64,000 nucleotides of DNA from G965222535 sp965222535 (GTDB lineage: Bacteria > Pseudomonadota > Gammaproteobacteria > HK1): assembly GCA_965222535.1 (NCBI GenBank), contig OZ244957.1, positions 1,798,001 through 1,862,000 on the forward strand, given 5' to 3'. A program made the position numbers and the translations under genes. The notes under the pieces are model-generated. The model searched no databases. It worked only from the letters and a program-made list of their open reading frames with translations, and was not told the DNA's origin. This document shows positions 8,800 through 17,269 of the stretch, one piece after another (position 1 is the stretch's first letter; the number at the start of each line of letters is the position of its first letter).

Positions 8800-9240
8800 T
8801 CAATCCCGCTTAGGTGGCGCAGATGGCAGGGCGTAGGTGCAACTGGCGTGAGCGACAATGGCGCTGTCAGTACCGCTGCGGATCACAACAGTCCCCATCG
8901 CTAGGCGGCGTCCGAGCTTCAGCACTTTGGCGCTGGCGATCACATCCTGCGGTGGCGGGCGGCGCAGAAAGTCGATCCCAAGGTGGGCCGTGGCGGTTGC
9001 GCTGTATTGCAAGCCGATTAAGCTTAGCACTGCGCCGTACATCGTGAAATCCGCCAGCGTCATCAGTACCGGGCCGGCGATAGTGCCTCCGGGACGGAGC
9101 AATTTTTCATTAAATGGAATGCGTACTAGCGCCCCCCCGACCTCGACTGCTTCAACCATCAAGGCCATGCCAGACAGCAGTGATATGCCCGAGGCCAGCC
9201 GCTGTAATTGCGCGATCGTGAGTTGCGGGGCGTTCTGCAT
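8800..9240 (-). CDS. PaaI-like hotdog thioesterase
   Basis: The 146-residue protein has the hotdog thioesterase pattern: RIPFNEKLLRPGGTIAGPVLM corresponds to the substrate and catalytic loop (N, G and D positions), followed by LADFTMYGAVL and a C-terminal strand HLGIDFLRRPPPQDV. It probably hydrolyses acyl-CoA thioesters in the cytosol. It heads the minus-strand group with the PhyH-like oxygenase, with which it is tightly spaced. The usual nucleophile-region acidic residue follows the long helix (LADF). The specific substrate is unknown. Confidence 0.83.
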   Translation of the reverse strand: MQNAPQLTIAQLQRLASGISLLSGMALMVEAVEVGGALVRIPFNEKLLRPGGTIAGPVLMTLADFTMYGAVLSLIGLQYSATATAHLGIDFLRRPPPQDVIASAKVLKLGRRLAMGTVVIRSGTDSAIVAHASCTYALPSAPPKRD

Positions 9241-9444
9241 CAGTCAATGTACCTGATCAGCAGGCCGTAAGCGGCGCAGCCGAGGGCCTGTCGCAGGGGA
9301 AGCGACATCCATCAATGGTTTCGCCCAGCGGGCGATTGTAGCCGCTCCGCCTGAGCCGTCCGCTGCTGTATTTTTGAGACAACGCTAAGGATGCGGCAAC
9401 TTGCGGATCGCGGTGGTGGAGCAAAGGCGCTCGGGTTCAAGTTT

Positions 9445-10824
9445 TCACAGGTTTGCGCTACTTTCACAGGCTTGCGCTACGCAGGCGGAAAAATCATCAG
9501 CAAGGGATTTGGCTTCATGTGCATCGCTTGTCTCAACCATGATGCGGAGCTTGGGCTCGGTGCCTGAGCGCCGCATCAAGACGCGACCGCGATCAGCAAG
9601 GGTTTCGCTAGTTCGCTGGTAAGCGTTTTTTATCGCCGTAATTTCCATTGGATCGGTATCGTAAGGCCACGGCAGATTGCGTTGCGCTTGCGGGTATTTT
9701 GTCATCCCGTGGCGCAATTCGGAAAGCGTTTTGCCAGCCGCTTGCATCTCATTTAGCACTTGCAGCGCGGCGACGATGCCATCGCCGGTGGTGACGCGAT
9801 CGGCGCAGATAATATGCCCCGAGGGTTCGCCGCCAACACTGCTGCCATGGCGCCGCATTTGTTCATACACATGCCGGTCCCCTACCGCCGTGCGCTGTAG
9901 CGCGATGCTATGCCGCGCCAGCGACTGCTCCAGCCCCAGATTACTCATCACGGTGCCAACGACCACGCCGTTGAGTCGCTTCTGCCGCCGATGAGACAAT
10001 GCGATGATGAACAGAATGTCGTCTCCATCTAGGATGTGACCGTCAGCGTCCACCATCAGCACGCGATCACCATCGCCATCAAAGCCAATCCCGAGGTCAG
10101 CACGTAACTCGCACACGGTGCGCTGCAGTTTGTCGGGGCTGGTGACGCCAACCCCATCGTTGATGTTCAGTCCATCGGGGCGGCAACCGATCTCAACCAC
10201 CTCAGCGCCCATCTCTTTAAACACCGCTGGGGCAATGTTGTAAGTCGCGCCGTGGGCGCAGTCAACAACGATGCGCAGCCCCTTCAGGCTAAGCCCGAAG
10301 GGCGCGGTTCTTTTGCAGAACTCAATGTAGCGACCGCTGGCGTCAGCAATGCGATTGGCGCGGCCTATTTTATCCGCTGCCACAGTGCGCATTGGAACCT
10401 CCAGCAGCTTTTCTATCGCTAACTCGGTGGCGGTCGAGATCTTTATTCCATTGGCGTCAAAAAACTTGATGCCATTGTCGGTATAAGCGTTATGCGAGGC
10501 GCTGATCACTACGCTGGCTGAAGCCCCCAAAGTGCGCGTCAGATACGCAATCGCCGGTGTCGGCATCGGCCCCAGTAGGCTCACATCAACACCGCAAGAG
10601 ACAAACCCGGCTTCCAGCACCGACTCGAACATATAACCCGAAATGCGCGTGTCCTTGCCGATCAGCACCGTCCCAGGCTGATCGCTGGCGCTTAGCACCT
10701 GCCCCGCCGTCCAACCGAGTTTGAGCATAAAGTCGGCGGTGATCGGATGCGATCCAACCGCACCGCGGATCCCGTCGGTACCGAAATAATGCGGCAAGGT
10801 TTTGGGTTGTGCGTCAGTACTCAC
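9445..10824 (-). CDS. glmM: Phosphoglucosamine mutase
   Basis: GlmM interconverts glucosamine-6-phosphate and glucosamine-1-phosphate for UDP-GlcNAc and peptidoglycan synthesis. Motifs are FGTDGIRGAVG near the N-terminus, the phosphoserine loop VVISASHNAYTDNGIKFF, the metal loop GFDGDGDRVLMVD, the sugar loop GEPSGH and the phosphate-binding RRSGTEPKLRIMVE. The GTG at 10824 (459 residues) is preferred because GAGG lies about 9 nt upstream and it starts close to the family N-terminus. ATG 10860 and TTG 10866 would overlap the upstream racemase gene. It sits last in the minus-strand run after the TRAP and racemase genes, an unusual location. A 19-bp direct repeat (TTTCACAGG(T/C)TTGCGCTAC) lies at its 3' end. 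Confidence 0.94.
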   Translation of the reverse strand: MSTDAQPKTLPHYFGTDGIRGAVGSHPITADFMLKLGWTAGQVLSASDQPGTVLIGKDTRISGYMFESVLEAGFVSCGVDVSLLGPMPTPAIAYLTRTLGASASVVISASHNAYTDNGIKFFDANGIKISTATELAIEKLLEVPMRTVAADKIGRANRIADASGRYIEFCKRTAPFGLSLKGLRIVVDCAHGATYNIAPAVFKEMGAEVVEIGCRPDGLNINDGVGVTSPDKLQRTVCELRADLGIGFDGDGDRVLMVDADGHILDGDDILFIIALSHRRQKRLNGVVVGTVMSNLGLEQSLARHSIALQRTAVGDRHVYEQMRRHGSSVGGEPSGHIICADRVTTGDGIVAALQVLNEMQAAGKTLSELRHGMTKYPQAQRNLPWPYDTDPMEITAIKNAYQRTSETLADRGRVLMRRSGTEPKLRIMVETSDAHEAKSLADDFSACVAQACESSANL

Positions 10825-10843
10825 AAAGATAGCCTCGCTGTCG

Positions 10844-11521
10844 TTACAGGAATTGTGCATCGACAACCGCGGGCATAGCGCGATTGATGACGCTCAGAAT
10901 ATCATGGATTTCGCTATTGAAGGTGTTCCGTATTGCGTTTTTATAAGGCCCTAGGTTGGTGCACTCGAGCAGGATCGCTTGCGGCTTTGCGCCAGCGTTG
11001 CCAATCGCCTCGCTGATGAGGGCAAGCAGTTCGTCTTCGGCCTGTCGCGGATCGAGCGTTGGTCGATCGCCTTCGATCACCTGCCGCAGTTGGCAGTGCC
11101 GTGGCAGGCCGACGATGGTACCGCCAAAACCGCCCAATACATCCGCGTACAGCGGCGCGCTGAGCACCTCAGCGTCGAACGTGATGATCATCAATTGATC
11201 GTGCGGATAGCACTGTTGAAGCCGCGGTAGGTCAATCAGAGCGGAGCTGATGAATGGCGCTTTGGCTACCGCCGCAAGATGCTCCTGCCAGTAGCACAGG
11301 AAACCGCAGGACGTCGCGATAAGGTCGGCGCGCGACTCCCCGAGGCACTCAACAAACCCCGCTATGTCGCTGCCATCGGGGTGCCGCGTCACAATCCCGG
11401 CAACGCTGGTCGCAGGAATTGGGCAGATGTCAACCGGTGCAGCAAAAGTGGCGGCGCAGCCGACATCCCCCGGTAGCCGCGGAAAATGCGTGTCAAGTTG
11501 CAATATGCTCAGTTTTGGCAT
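10844..11521 (-). CDS. Asp/Glu/hydantoin racemase superfamily protein
   Basis: The 225-residue protein fits the aspartate/glutamate racemase-like superfamily. The two catalytic-cysteine regions are visible as DLIATSCGFLCYW and AILLECTNLGPY, in the expected N- and C-terminal halves. Relatives include aspartate racemases and arylmalonate/maleate cis-trans isomerases, so the reaction is uncertain. It follows the TRAP permease genes on the same strand (64 bp from the dctM stop, with a hairpin between). It could therefore act on the imported carboxylate or amino acid. The next gene, glmM, starts 19 bp after its stop. Confidence 0.75.
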   Translation of the reverse strand: MPKLSILQLDTHFPRLPGDVGCAATFAAPVDICPIPATSVAGIVTRHPDGSDIAGFVECLGESRADLIATSCGFLCYWQEHLAAVAKAPFISSALIDLPRLQQCYPHDQLMIITFDAEVLSAPLYADVLGGFGGTIVGLPRHCQLRQVIEGDRPTLDPRQAEDELLALISEAIGNAGAKPQAILLECTNLGPYKNAIRNTFNSEIHDILSVINRAMPAVVDAQFL

Positions 11522-11534
11522 GGCCGGTGCGAGG

Positions 11535-11577
11535 TATTATTGAGAACCTCGAAAAACTAGCTTCGCGCAGTTTTCCG
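11535..11577 (-). terminator. Hairpin between dctM and the racemase gene (repeat-family ends)
   Basis: An inverted repeat pairs ACCTCGAAAAACTAGC with GCAGTTTTCCGAGGT around a short loop. It matches the terminal hairpin of the interspersed repeat family. Lying between two co-oriented genes, it could end or weaken transcription from the TRAP operon into the racemase and glmM genes. Confidence 0.6.
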
Positions 11578-11584
11578 AGGTGTC

Positions 11585-12895
11585 CTATTGCGGCGACTTG
11601 CGGACGGTATCCGGCAGCCAGGTTGCGAGCTCAGGCCAGATGACTAGGATCGCCACCATCAGGATCATCATCAGCACCATCGGTATGGCAGTGCGTGAAA
11701 TATAGGAAATCTCGTGCTGAGTCATACCCTGAAGGACGAACAGATTGAATCCGATCGGTGGCGTTACCTGCGCCATTTCGACAACGACCACGACGAAGAC
11801 GCCGAACCAGATCACATCGATGCCGGCCTGGCGTACCATCGGCTCGACAATCGCCATCGTCAGCACCACCGACGAAATGCCGTCAAGGAACATCCCAAGG
11901 ATGATGTAGAAAACCATCAGCGCGCCGATCAGCACGATCGGTGATAGATCGAGGCTGTCAATGAAAGCGGCCAGCGCTCGCGGCAGGCCGGTAAAGCCCA
12001 TCGCCAGCGAAAGAAACGCGGCACCCATCAGGATCAGCGCGATCATCGCCGAGGTGCGCGTTGCGCCCATGAGGCTTTTGCAGAAGGTGTCGAGCGTCAG
12101 CGATCGCTGCAATGCGGCGAGGGCTAGGGCACCGGTGACGCCGACGGCGGCGGCTTCGGTAGCGGTCGCCCAGCCAAAATACATCGAGCCGATGACGCAC
12201 AGGATAAGCAGCAACACCGGGATCAGAAAGCGGCTGTCATGGAGCATCTGACCCAAGCGCATCGGCGCTTCCGGCGGCGGTCGTTCGGCGGGACGACAAT
12301 AGTACCAGAGGATGATATAAGTCATGAACAGCGCGGCCAGCACCAGCCCGGGCACCACGCCAGCGAGGAACAGTTGAGTGATCGATTCGTTGATCGACAC
12401 GCCATAGACGATCAGCGTCAGCGACGGTGGGATCATCAGCCCCAGTGTCGCTGCTCCCGCCAGCGTACCAATGATCATGTATTCCGGATAGCCGCGCTGG
12501 CGCAGCTCGGGGATCGACATCTTGCCGACGGTGGTCAGCGTCGCTGCTGATGAGCCCGATACCGCCGCAAAGATCGTGCAACCGGCGATATTGGTGTGCA
12601 GCAGCCTGCCGGGGAGCCACTGCATCCACGGCGCGAGACCGCGAAACATATCTTCAGAAAGGCGCGTGCGGTAGAGGATCTCCCCCATCCAGATAAACAA
12701 CGGCAGCGCCGTCAGCGTCCATGACGAAGCGCCACTCCAGATGGTCGTGATCATCGCATCGCCAGCGGGGCGGGAGGTGAACAGCGTCATCCCCGCATAG
12801 GCGACGCCAATCAGCGCGAGACCAACCCACACCGAGCTTCCCAGCATGAAAAAGAGCACGAAGAGAAATATCGCGGTGGCGTAAAGCTCGGTCAT
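11585..12895 (-). CDS. dctM: TRAP transporter large permease (DctM family)
   Basis: The 436-residue protein has about 12 hydrophobic segments and the DctM hallmarks: GSSVWVGLALIGVAYAG near the start, SGSSAATLTTVGKMSIPELRQRGY and MIPPSLTLIVYG. It forms the transport channel of a sodium-coupled TRAP system taking up an organic anion. The start at 12895 makes a 4-bp ATGA overlap with the dctQ stop. The longer open frame to 13030 has no family similarity in its extra 45 residues. It works with the DctQ and DctP genes immediately upstream on the minus strand. Confidence 0.93.
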   Translation of the reverse strand: MTELYATAIFLFVLFFMLGSSVWVGLALIGVAYAGMTLFTSRPAGDAMITTIWSGASSWTLTALPLFIWMGEILYRTRLSEDMFRGLAPWMQWLPGRLLHTNIAGCTIFAAVSGSSAATLTTVGKMSIPELRQRGYPEYMIIGTLAGAATLGLMIPPSLTLIVYGVSINESITQLFLAGVVPGLVLAALFMTYIILWYYCRPAERPPPEAPMRLGQMLHDSRFLIPVLLLILCVIGSMYFGWATATEAAAVGVTGALALAALQRSLTLDTFCKSLMGATRTSAMIALILMGAAFLSLAMGFTGLPRALAAFIDSLDLSPIVLIGALMVFYIILGMFLDGISSVVLTMAIVEPMVRQAGIDVIWFGVFVVVVVEMAQVTPPIGFNLFVLQGMTQHEISYISRTAIPMVLMMILMVAILVIWPELATWLPDTVRKSPQ

Positions 12896-13605
12896 TTGAC
12901 AACATCTGTGGTGATGGCCGATACGCCGTTGACGAGCAGCCGGATCAGGTTGTCCCATAGCGCGACAGCCAGCAAGATGGTGCCGATCGACATCGGTAGC
13001 TGCGGTAGCCAGAGCGGGGTGTAGAGCCATTCGCTGCCGGTTTGGGCGAGCAGCTTACCCCACTCGTCTGGCCAGGTGCCGCAAAGTCGGATGACGCTTA
13101 GCACCCACTCAGGGATCTGATCCTGCCCCTGCGTACGGTCGTTCAGCACCGCCGACAGAAAATTGGCTTTCACTGCGTAGCGTGCGAAATAGGTCGCGAT
13201 GATGGCACCGACCATCAGCGCGAAGGCGTCAAGCCACAATCGGGTATAAGCGTTGAGATTGAGGAAGATCGAGACGCGGATATGTGATCCTCGGCTCAAG
13301 GCGTGGGCAAGGGCGAAAAACGAGGTCGCCGCCATCGCGTACCCGGCAAATTCCGTTGACCCTTCAAAGGTGGCACCGCTCCAGCGGGCGACCATCTGGC
13401 AAATGATGATGAGCAGAATCGCGACCATGAATACCGCTGCCACAATCCCTGAGCCGAGGTAGACGCAGTCGCATACGCGCCATAGCGGCGTCAGCAGCGG
13501 TCTGATTCTGCGCCGCGTAAAACGGGCGACGGCGGCCAGCATCAGCGGCATGACGAAGAGCCATACCCAGAGCGGTGCAGCAAGGAACGGAGGCCAGTCT
13601 GACAT
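12892..13605 (-). CDS. dctQ: TRAP transporter small permease (DctQ family)
   Basis: The 237-residue protein has four main transmembrane segments plus an N-terminal hydrophobic stretch. The DctQ signature FEGSTEFAGYAMAATSFFALAHALSRG appears in part here as the ring of small and charged residues after ATFEG, followed by SHIRVSI. The family usually has about 160-200 residues; here an extended N-terminus and a long loop between helices account for the extra length. It bridges DctP and DctM. Its stop overlaps the dctM start by 4 bp. It lies 207 bp downstream of dctP, and that gap holds a strong hairpin. Confidence 0.87.
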   Translation of the reverse strand: MSDWPPFLAAPLWVWLFVMPLMLAAVARFTRRRIRPLLTPLWRVCDCVYLGSGIVAAVFMVAILLIIICQMVARWSGATFEGSTEFAGYAMAATSFFALAHALSRGSHIRVSIFLNLNAYTRLWLDAFALMVGAIIATYFARYAVKANFLSAVLNDRTQGQDQIPEWVLSVIRLCGTWPDEWGKLLAQTGSEWLYTPLWLPQLPMSIGTILLAVALWDNLIRLLVNGVSAITTDVVK

Positions 13606-13639
13606 AAAATCCGATAGCGGGCGGTGTTAATATTTTAAT

Positions 13640-13673
13640 CCGCAACTGCACAAGCTGCGCTTGGCAGTTGCGG
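13640..13673 (-). terminator. Intra-operon hairpin between dctP and dctQ
   Basis: Perfect 10-bp arms CCGCAACTGC and GCAGTTGCGG enclose a 14-nt loop, followed in the minus direction by an A+T-rich stretch. Such a structure after a binding-protein gene often lowers expression of the permease genes or protects the upstream mRNA. The same gap contains two direct copies of GCGGCGATTGATC. Function is inferred from position. Confidence 0.6.
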
Positions 13674-13812
13674 AGAGGTTTGCAAAAAAAGAGGTTTGTA
13701 TTGGGGGAAGGCTCTGGGATCGTGGAGGGCAGGGATCAATCGCCGCTTGCGAACTCTCCCCGATCAATCGCCGCCATGCGCTTCGCCGCCAAGCGCTCCT
13801 CATTAAAAAAAA

Positions 13813-14790
13813 TTAAAGCGATTTGTAGGCATCAATGATGGCCTGGCCTGCGGTGCCGACGGTTTTCAGCCAATCAGCCTGCATTTTTGCGCCGATTGCT
13901 TTCAGTTCCTTGAGAAACCGAGGGCCTGCGTTCTCAACCTTCATGCCGTTGGCTTCAAGCTGCGCGAAATACCAACTGGCAAGTTCGGCGGATTTTGCCG
14001 CGCAGGCGGTGCCGGTTTCATCGGCGGCGCGCTGGAGCGCGCTGCGGGTCGAGTCATCAAGACCATTCCAGACCTCTTTATTGATGATCACATAGTTGCG
14101 CGGCAGCCATGCGTTAACTTTGTAATAATGGGTGAGGTGTTCCCAAACCTTGCGATCATAGCCGGTGGAGCCAGACGAGATGAAGGCTTCGGCAACGCCG
14201 GTGGCGAGTGCCTGTGACAACTCGGCGGCTTCAATCTGAACCGGAACCATGCCGAGTTCCTTGGCGAAAGTCGCTGTCGCGGAATTGTAGGAGCGGAACT
14301 TGACGCCCCGAGTGTCAGCCGAGGAGGTGACCGGCTTCTTGAAATAGAAACCCTGCCCGGGCCATGGGCAGGTGTAGAGCGCTACCAGATTCAGGCTGTC
14401 GAGTTGGGCGTTGACCTTGCCTTTCGCCGCTTCCCAGAGCTTTTCGTTGTCTTCATAGGTGGTCGCAAGAAAAGGCAGATTGTCCCAGCCAAGCAGCGGT
14501 GCTTCGTTAGCGTGGGCGGACATGAAGCGCTCTCCGATAGGCACTTGAGCGGTCTGGACGGCGCGTTTGATCTCGCCGCCTTTGAACAGCGAGCCACCTG
14601 GATGGACGGTGATTTCAATCTTGCCGTTGCTGTATTTCTTCACCTTGTCGGCGAACACAACGCCCATTTCCGAATGAAAGTTGGTTGCCGCATAGGCCAT
14701 CGGCATATCCCATTTTTCAGCATGGGCACCGCCCGCCAGTATGGTTGCTCCAAGCGCCGCAAAAATTGTAGTGAAATAAACCTGTCTCAT
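13813..14790 (-). CDS. dctP: TRAP transporter substrate-binding protein (DctP family)
   Basis: The 325-residue protein has a signal peptide MRQVYFTTIFAALGATILAG ending near GGAHA-EKW, then the DctP fold. It contains NFHSEMGVVFADKVKKYSNG, the HPGGSLFKGGEI block, and RGVKFRSYNSATATFAKELG, in which the conserved arginine that binds the substrate carboxylate is expected (family RxPxs region). It acts in the periplasm and delivers an organic acid to DctQ-DctM. It is first in the operon, preceded by an interspersed repeat. The ligand cannot be read from sequence, but the neighbouring racemase-like enzyme hints at an amino acid or dicarboxylate. Confidence 0.92.
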   Translation of the reverse strand: MRQVYFTTIFAALGATILAGGAHAEKWDMPMAYAATNFHSEMGVVFADKVKKYSNGKIEITVHPGGSLFKGGEIKRAVQTAQVPIGERFMSAHANEAPLLGWDNLPFLATTYEDNEKLWEAAKGKVNAQLDSLNLVALYTCPWPGQGFYFKKPVTSSADTRGVKFRSYNSATATFAKELGMVPVQIEAAELSQALATGVAEAFISSGSTGYDRKVWEHLTHYYKVNAWLPRNYVIINKEVWNGLDDSTRSALQRAADETGTACAAKSAELASWYFAQLEANGMKVENAGPRFLKELKAIGAKMQADWLKTVGTAGQAIIDAYKSL

Positions 14791-14807
14791 GCTCTCCTCT
14801 CCTTGGG

Positions 14808-14971
14808 AACCTCGAAAAACCCTGAATGGGATGGGGGTTTGGGGGAAGGGTTGCTGTGCGCAATTGCGTAAGCTCCTCCCTCAGTTATGGACTAATATAC
14901 CCTCTTCCCAATATAACACCATGAGGGTGCCTCGAAAAGCCAGCGCAGTTGGCTTTTCGAGGCACCCTTCC
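14808..14971 (-). repeat. Interspersed hairpin repeat, complete copy
   Basis: The copy runs from GGGAACCTCGAAAAACCC, through a G-rich arm and an A+T-rich centre containing TATACCC and TATAACACCATGAGG, to a strong terminal hairpin GTGCCTCGAAAAGCCA...TGGCTTTTCGAGGCAC (14937-14971). It lies upstream of dctP. The hairpin could serve as a bidirectional terminator between dctP and the region before livM. Confidence 0.8.
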
Positions 14972-15237
14972 CTAAATCCATAAACTTCAATACCATCACA
15001 CCAGCGAAAATCAATCACGTCTTCGATAAGTTGCACTAAGGATCGCGACAATGCGCCGCTCTGAAGCCCCCGATCAGGTATTTCTAGGCATCAGTCCAGT
15101 TGTCGCACGGACGCTTTGTATTCAGATCGGCAGCCTCAATAAGTTAAAATCAGCGGGGTTTTTAAAATCACCCGACAGGTGCTCGAACAGCTTTTTGAGG
15201 CTGACATGATTTATGTTCAGAAACAACAACATAGAGA

Positions 15238-15447
15238 GCACCTTGAAAGAACCGCTGTGCGGATTCTGCGAGGCGCTCTGCAGAATTTGTCTATTGGGGA
15301 AGGGGGTACCGTTTCAATTTTTTAATGAGGCGCGTTTAGCGGCGCGCCGTTCGCTGACCTCTCGATCCGTTCAACGGCACCATGAAATGATTGCTGGAAG
15401 GGACAGAACCCCCTTTCCCCAAGCCCCATTCCCGATGGTTTTTTAAG
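15238..15447 (+). repeat. Degenerate interspersed repeat before livM
   Basis: It starts at GAGCACCTTGAAAGAACCG, contains TTTGTCTATTGGGGAAGGGG and ends with CCCCTTTCCCCAAGCCCCATT followed by GGTTTTTTAAGGTCTC, so both halves of the family are recognisable but diverged and split by unrelated sequence. The rest of the 14972-15461 gap shows no gene; a livH or a binding-protein gene is not present there. Confidence 0.55.
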
Positions 15448-15461
15448 GTCTCTTAGCGACG

Positions 15462-16484
15462 ATGAGCGATACAAGATGCGATAACGTCACGCTGCCACAC
15501 CGCGATCGCTTGCAGCGCCCCTTCATAGTGGTATTGCTGCTGCTGTTATTGGGATGGTGGTGGCAAGCGGATTCTTTCACCCATGAGGTGCTGGCGGAAA
15601 TTTTTATTTTCGCCATCTTTGCGATGAGCCTCGATTTGCTGGTGGGGTATGCCGGCATGGTATCTCTGGGCCATGCGGCGTTTATGGCCGCGGGCGCTTA
15701 TGTGACCGCTGGGCTTTGCACCCTGCTGCACTGGTCGGTGGCCTTGTCAACCTTGTGCGCGATCGTTATCGCCAGCTTGTTGGCGGGGGTAGTCGGCGCT
15801 TTCGCGGTACGGCTTGGCGGCATCTACTTTATTATGATCACGTTGGCGATTGGTCAAATGGTGTATGCGTACCTGTTCAAGGCGCGCGCTTTTGGTGGCG
15901 ACGATGGGATGTCGGGAACGCCGCGGGCGGACCTGTCTTGGGTGGGGTTTGATAGTCAGGACCCCGCCACTTTTTCGCTGCTGATGCTGTTCGCGATGGT
16001 GCTCGTGTACTGCTTGCTGCGCTCAATCGTATGCTCTCATTTTGGCGCTTTGCTGATCGGCATCCAGCATCAGGAAACGCGCCTGCGTGCGCTTGGCTTG
16101 GCGGTATGGCGCTATAAACTGGCGGCGTTTGCTATCGGCGGCGGGATCGCTGGTTTCGCCGGCGCGCTGCTGGTGCAGCACACCGGGTTTGTATCTCCCG
16201 ACCTAGCCTTCTGGACGGTATCCGGCGAGGTGCTGATCATGGTTATCGTCGGTGGGATGGGTAGTCTGGTTGGCGCTATCTTGGGTGCCGTGGTGCTGAT
16301 TCAATTGCGCTACACGCTGAGCGACGGCAGCTTTTGGGAGGGGGTTGGCTTATCCGCTGGGATCGCTGAGTTCTGGCAACTGATGCTGGGGTTGTTCTTT
16401 ATCGCGGTGGTGCTGCTCGCCGGTGACGGCATCTACGGTCGGCTGCGCAGCGTGGGGGAGGGGTGGCGGCGGTGCCAACGTTGA
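15462..16484 (+). CDS. livM: Branched-chain amino acid-type ABC permease (LivM family)
   Basis: The 340-residue protein has about nine transmembrane segments and LivM features: LDLLVGYAGMVSLGHAAFMA, GGIYFIMITLAIGQM, and the GGxGSLxGAxxGA block near the end (VGGMGSLVGAILGAV). It would form half of an inner-membrane import channel for branched-chain amino acids, urea or similar solutes. It heads livM-livG-livF. No livH and no binding protein are adjacent, so partners must lie elsewhere or are lost. The start lacks a strong ribosome binding site and follows a degraded interspersed repeat. Confidence 0.9.
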   Translation: MSDTRCDNVTLPHRDRLQRPFIVVLLLLLLGWWWQADSFTHEVLAEIFIFAIFAMSLDLLVGYAGMVSLGHAAFMAAGAYVTAGLCTLLHWSVALSTLCAIVIASLLAGVVGAFAVRLGGIYFIMITLAIGQMVYAYLFKARAFGGDDGMSGTPRADLSWVGFDSQDPATFSLLMLFAMVLVYCLLRSIVCSHFGALLIGIQHQETRLRALGLAVWRYKLAAFAIGGGIAGFAGALLVQHTGFVSPDLAFWTVSGEVLIMVIVGGMGSLVGAILGAVVLIQLRYTLSDGSFWEGVGLSAGIAEFWQLMLGLFFIAVVLLAGDGIYGRLRSVGEGWRRCQR

Positions 16485-17269
16485 GTGGTGGCGTTGCGCC
16501 AGCGTCTGCAACACTGCCGGTGTTGGCGGCGGTAGGTTTGTACAAGGCCTTCGGCTCACTGGTGGTGATCGAAGACGTGACGGTGATGCTGGAGCGCGGG
16601 TGTCGCCTTGGCGTGATCGGGCCGAACGGTGCGGGCAAAACCACGTTGCTCAACCTGCTAAGCGGTGCGCTTAAGCCCGACCGCGGCGCGGTGCTGCTGG
16701 ACGGCGACGATGTCAGCCGCCTGTCGGTGGATGCAAGAGCGCGTCGGGGGCTGGCGCGCAGTTTCCAAGCGAACCACCTGTTTGGCGCGCTGACGGTGCG
16801 CGAAAATCTCGAGATCGCCTGTATCCTGAAGCACCGCCGGCAGCGCCCGTGCGGGGGGGGCTTATGGCGCACGCTGACCGCCGATCGTGCGGTGCAGCGT
16901 GCGGTGGATGCAAGCGCCGACGCGTTGCACCTGACAGCGGTGTTGGGGCACCCGGTGGCGACGTTGCCGTATGGCGTCCAGCGGCAGTTGGAAATAGGCC
17001 TCGCGCTGAGCATGGAGTCCAGCGTGCTGCTGTTGGACGAGCCAACCGCGGGCATGAGCGCTGCGGAAACCGAGGCCATCAGCGCGCTTATTCAAGCGCT
17101 GCCGGCAACCCTGACGGTGTTGATTATTGAGCACGATATGGAGGTATTATTTAACATCGCCGAACGCGTCGTGGTGCTCGATTATGGTCGCGTGATCATG
17201 GACGCGGACGCGGCCACGGCGCGCGCTTCGCCAACCCTGCAACAACGCTATTTAGGGATCAAGGGCTGA
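16463..17269 (+). CDS. livG: ABC transporter ATP-binding protein (LivG family)
   Basis: The 268-residue ATPase has Walker A GPNGAGKTTLL, the Q-loop at LARSFQANHLF, a diverged signature region VATLPYGVQRQLEIGLAL (usual LSYGxQ), Walker B SVLLLDEPTAGMS and the switch-region histidine in LIIEHDMEVLF, as in LivG proteins. It overlaps the livM 3' end by 22 bp and overlaps livF by 1 bp at TGATG, showing translational coupling. The start could be GTG 16463 or GTG 16472; the latter has better spacing to a GGAG. Confidence 0.9.
   Translation: MAAVPTLSGGVAPASATLPVLAAVGLYKAFGSLVVIEDVTVMLERGCRLGVIGPNGAGKTTLLNLLSGALKPDRGAVLLDGDDVSRLSVDARARRGLARSFQANHLFGALTVRENLEIACILKHRRQRPCGGGLWRTLTADRAVQRAVDASADALHLTAVLGHPVATLPYGVQRQLEIGLALSMESSVLLLDEPTAGMSAAETEAISALIQALPATLTVLIIEHDMEVLFNIAERVVVLDYGRVIMDADAATARASPTLQQRYLGIKG

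Noticed and set aside
12237..12629. Antisense and alternate-frame open frames inside dctM, and similar long ones inside topA, selB and the restriction enzyme
   Set aside because: They arise from G+C-rich codon bias opposite well-supported genes and show no family motifs.
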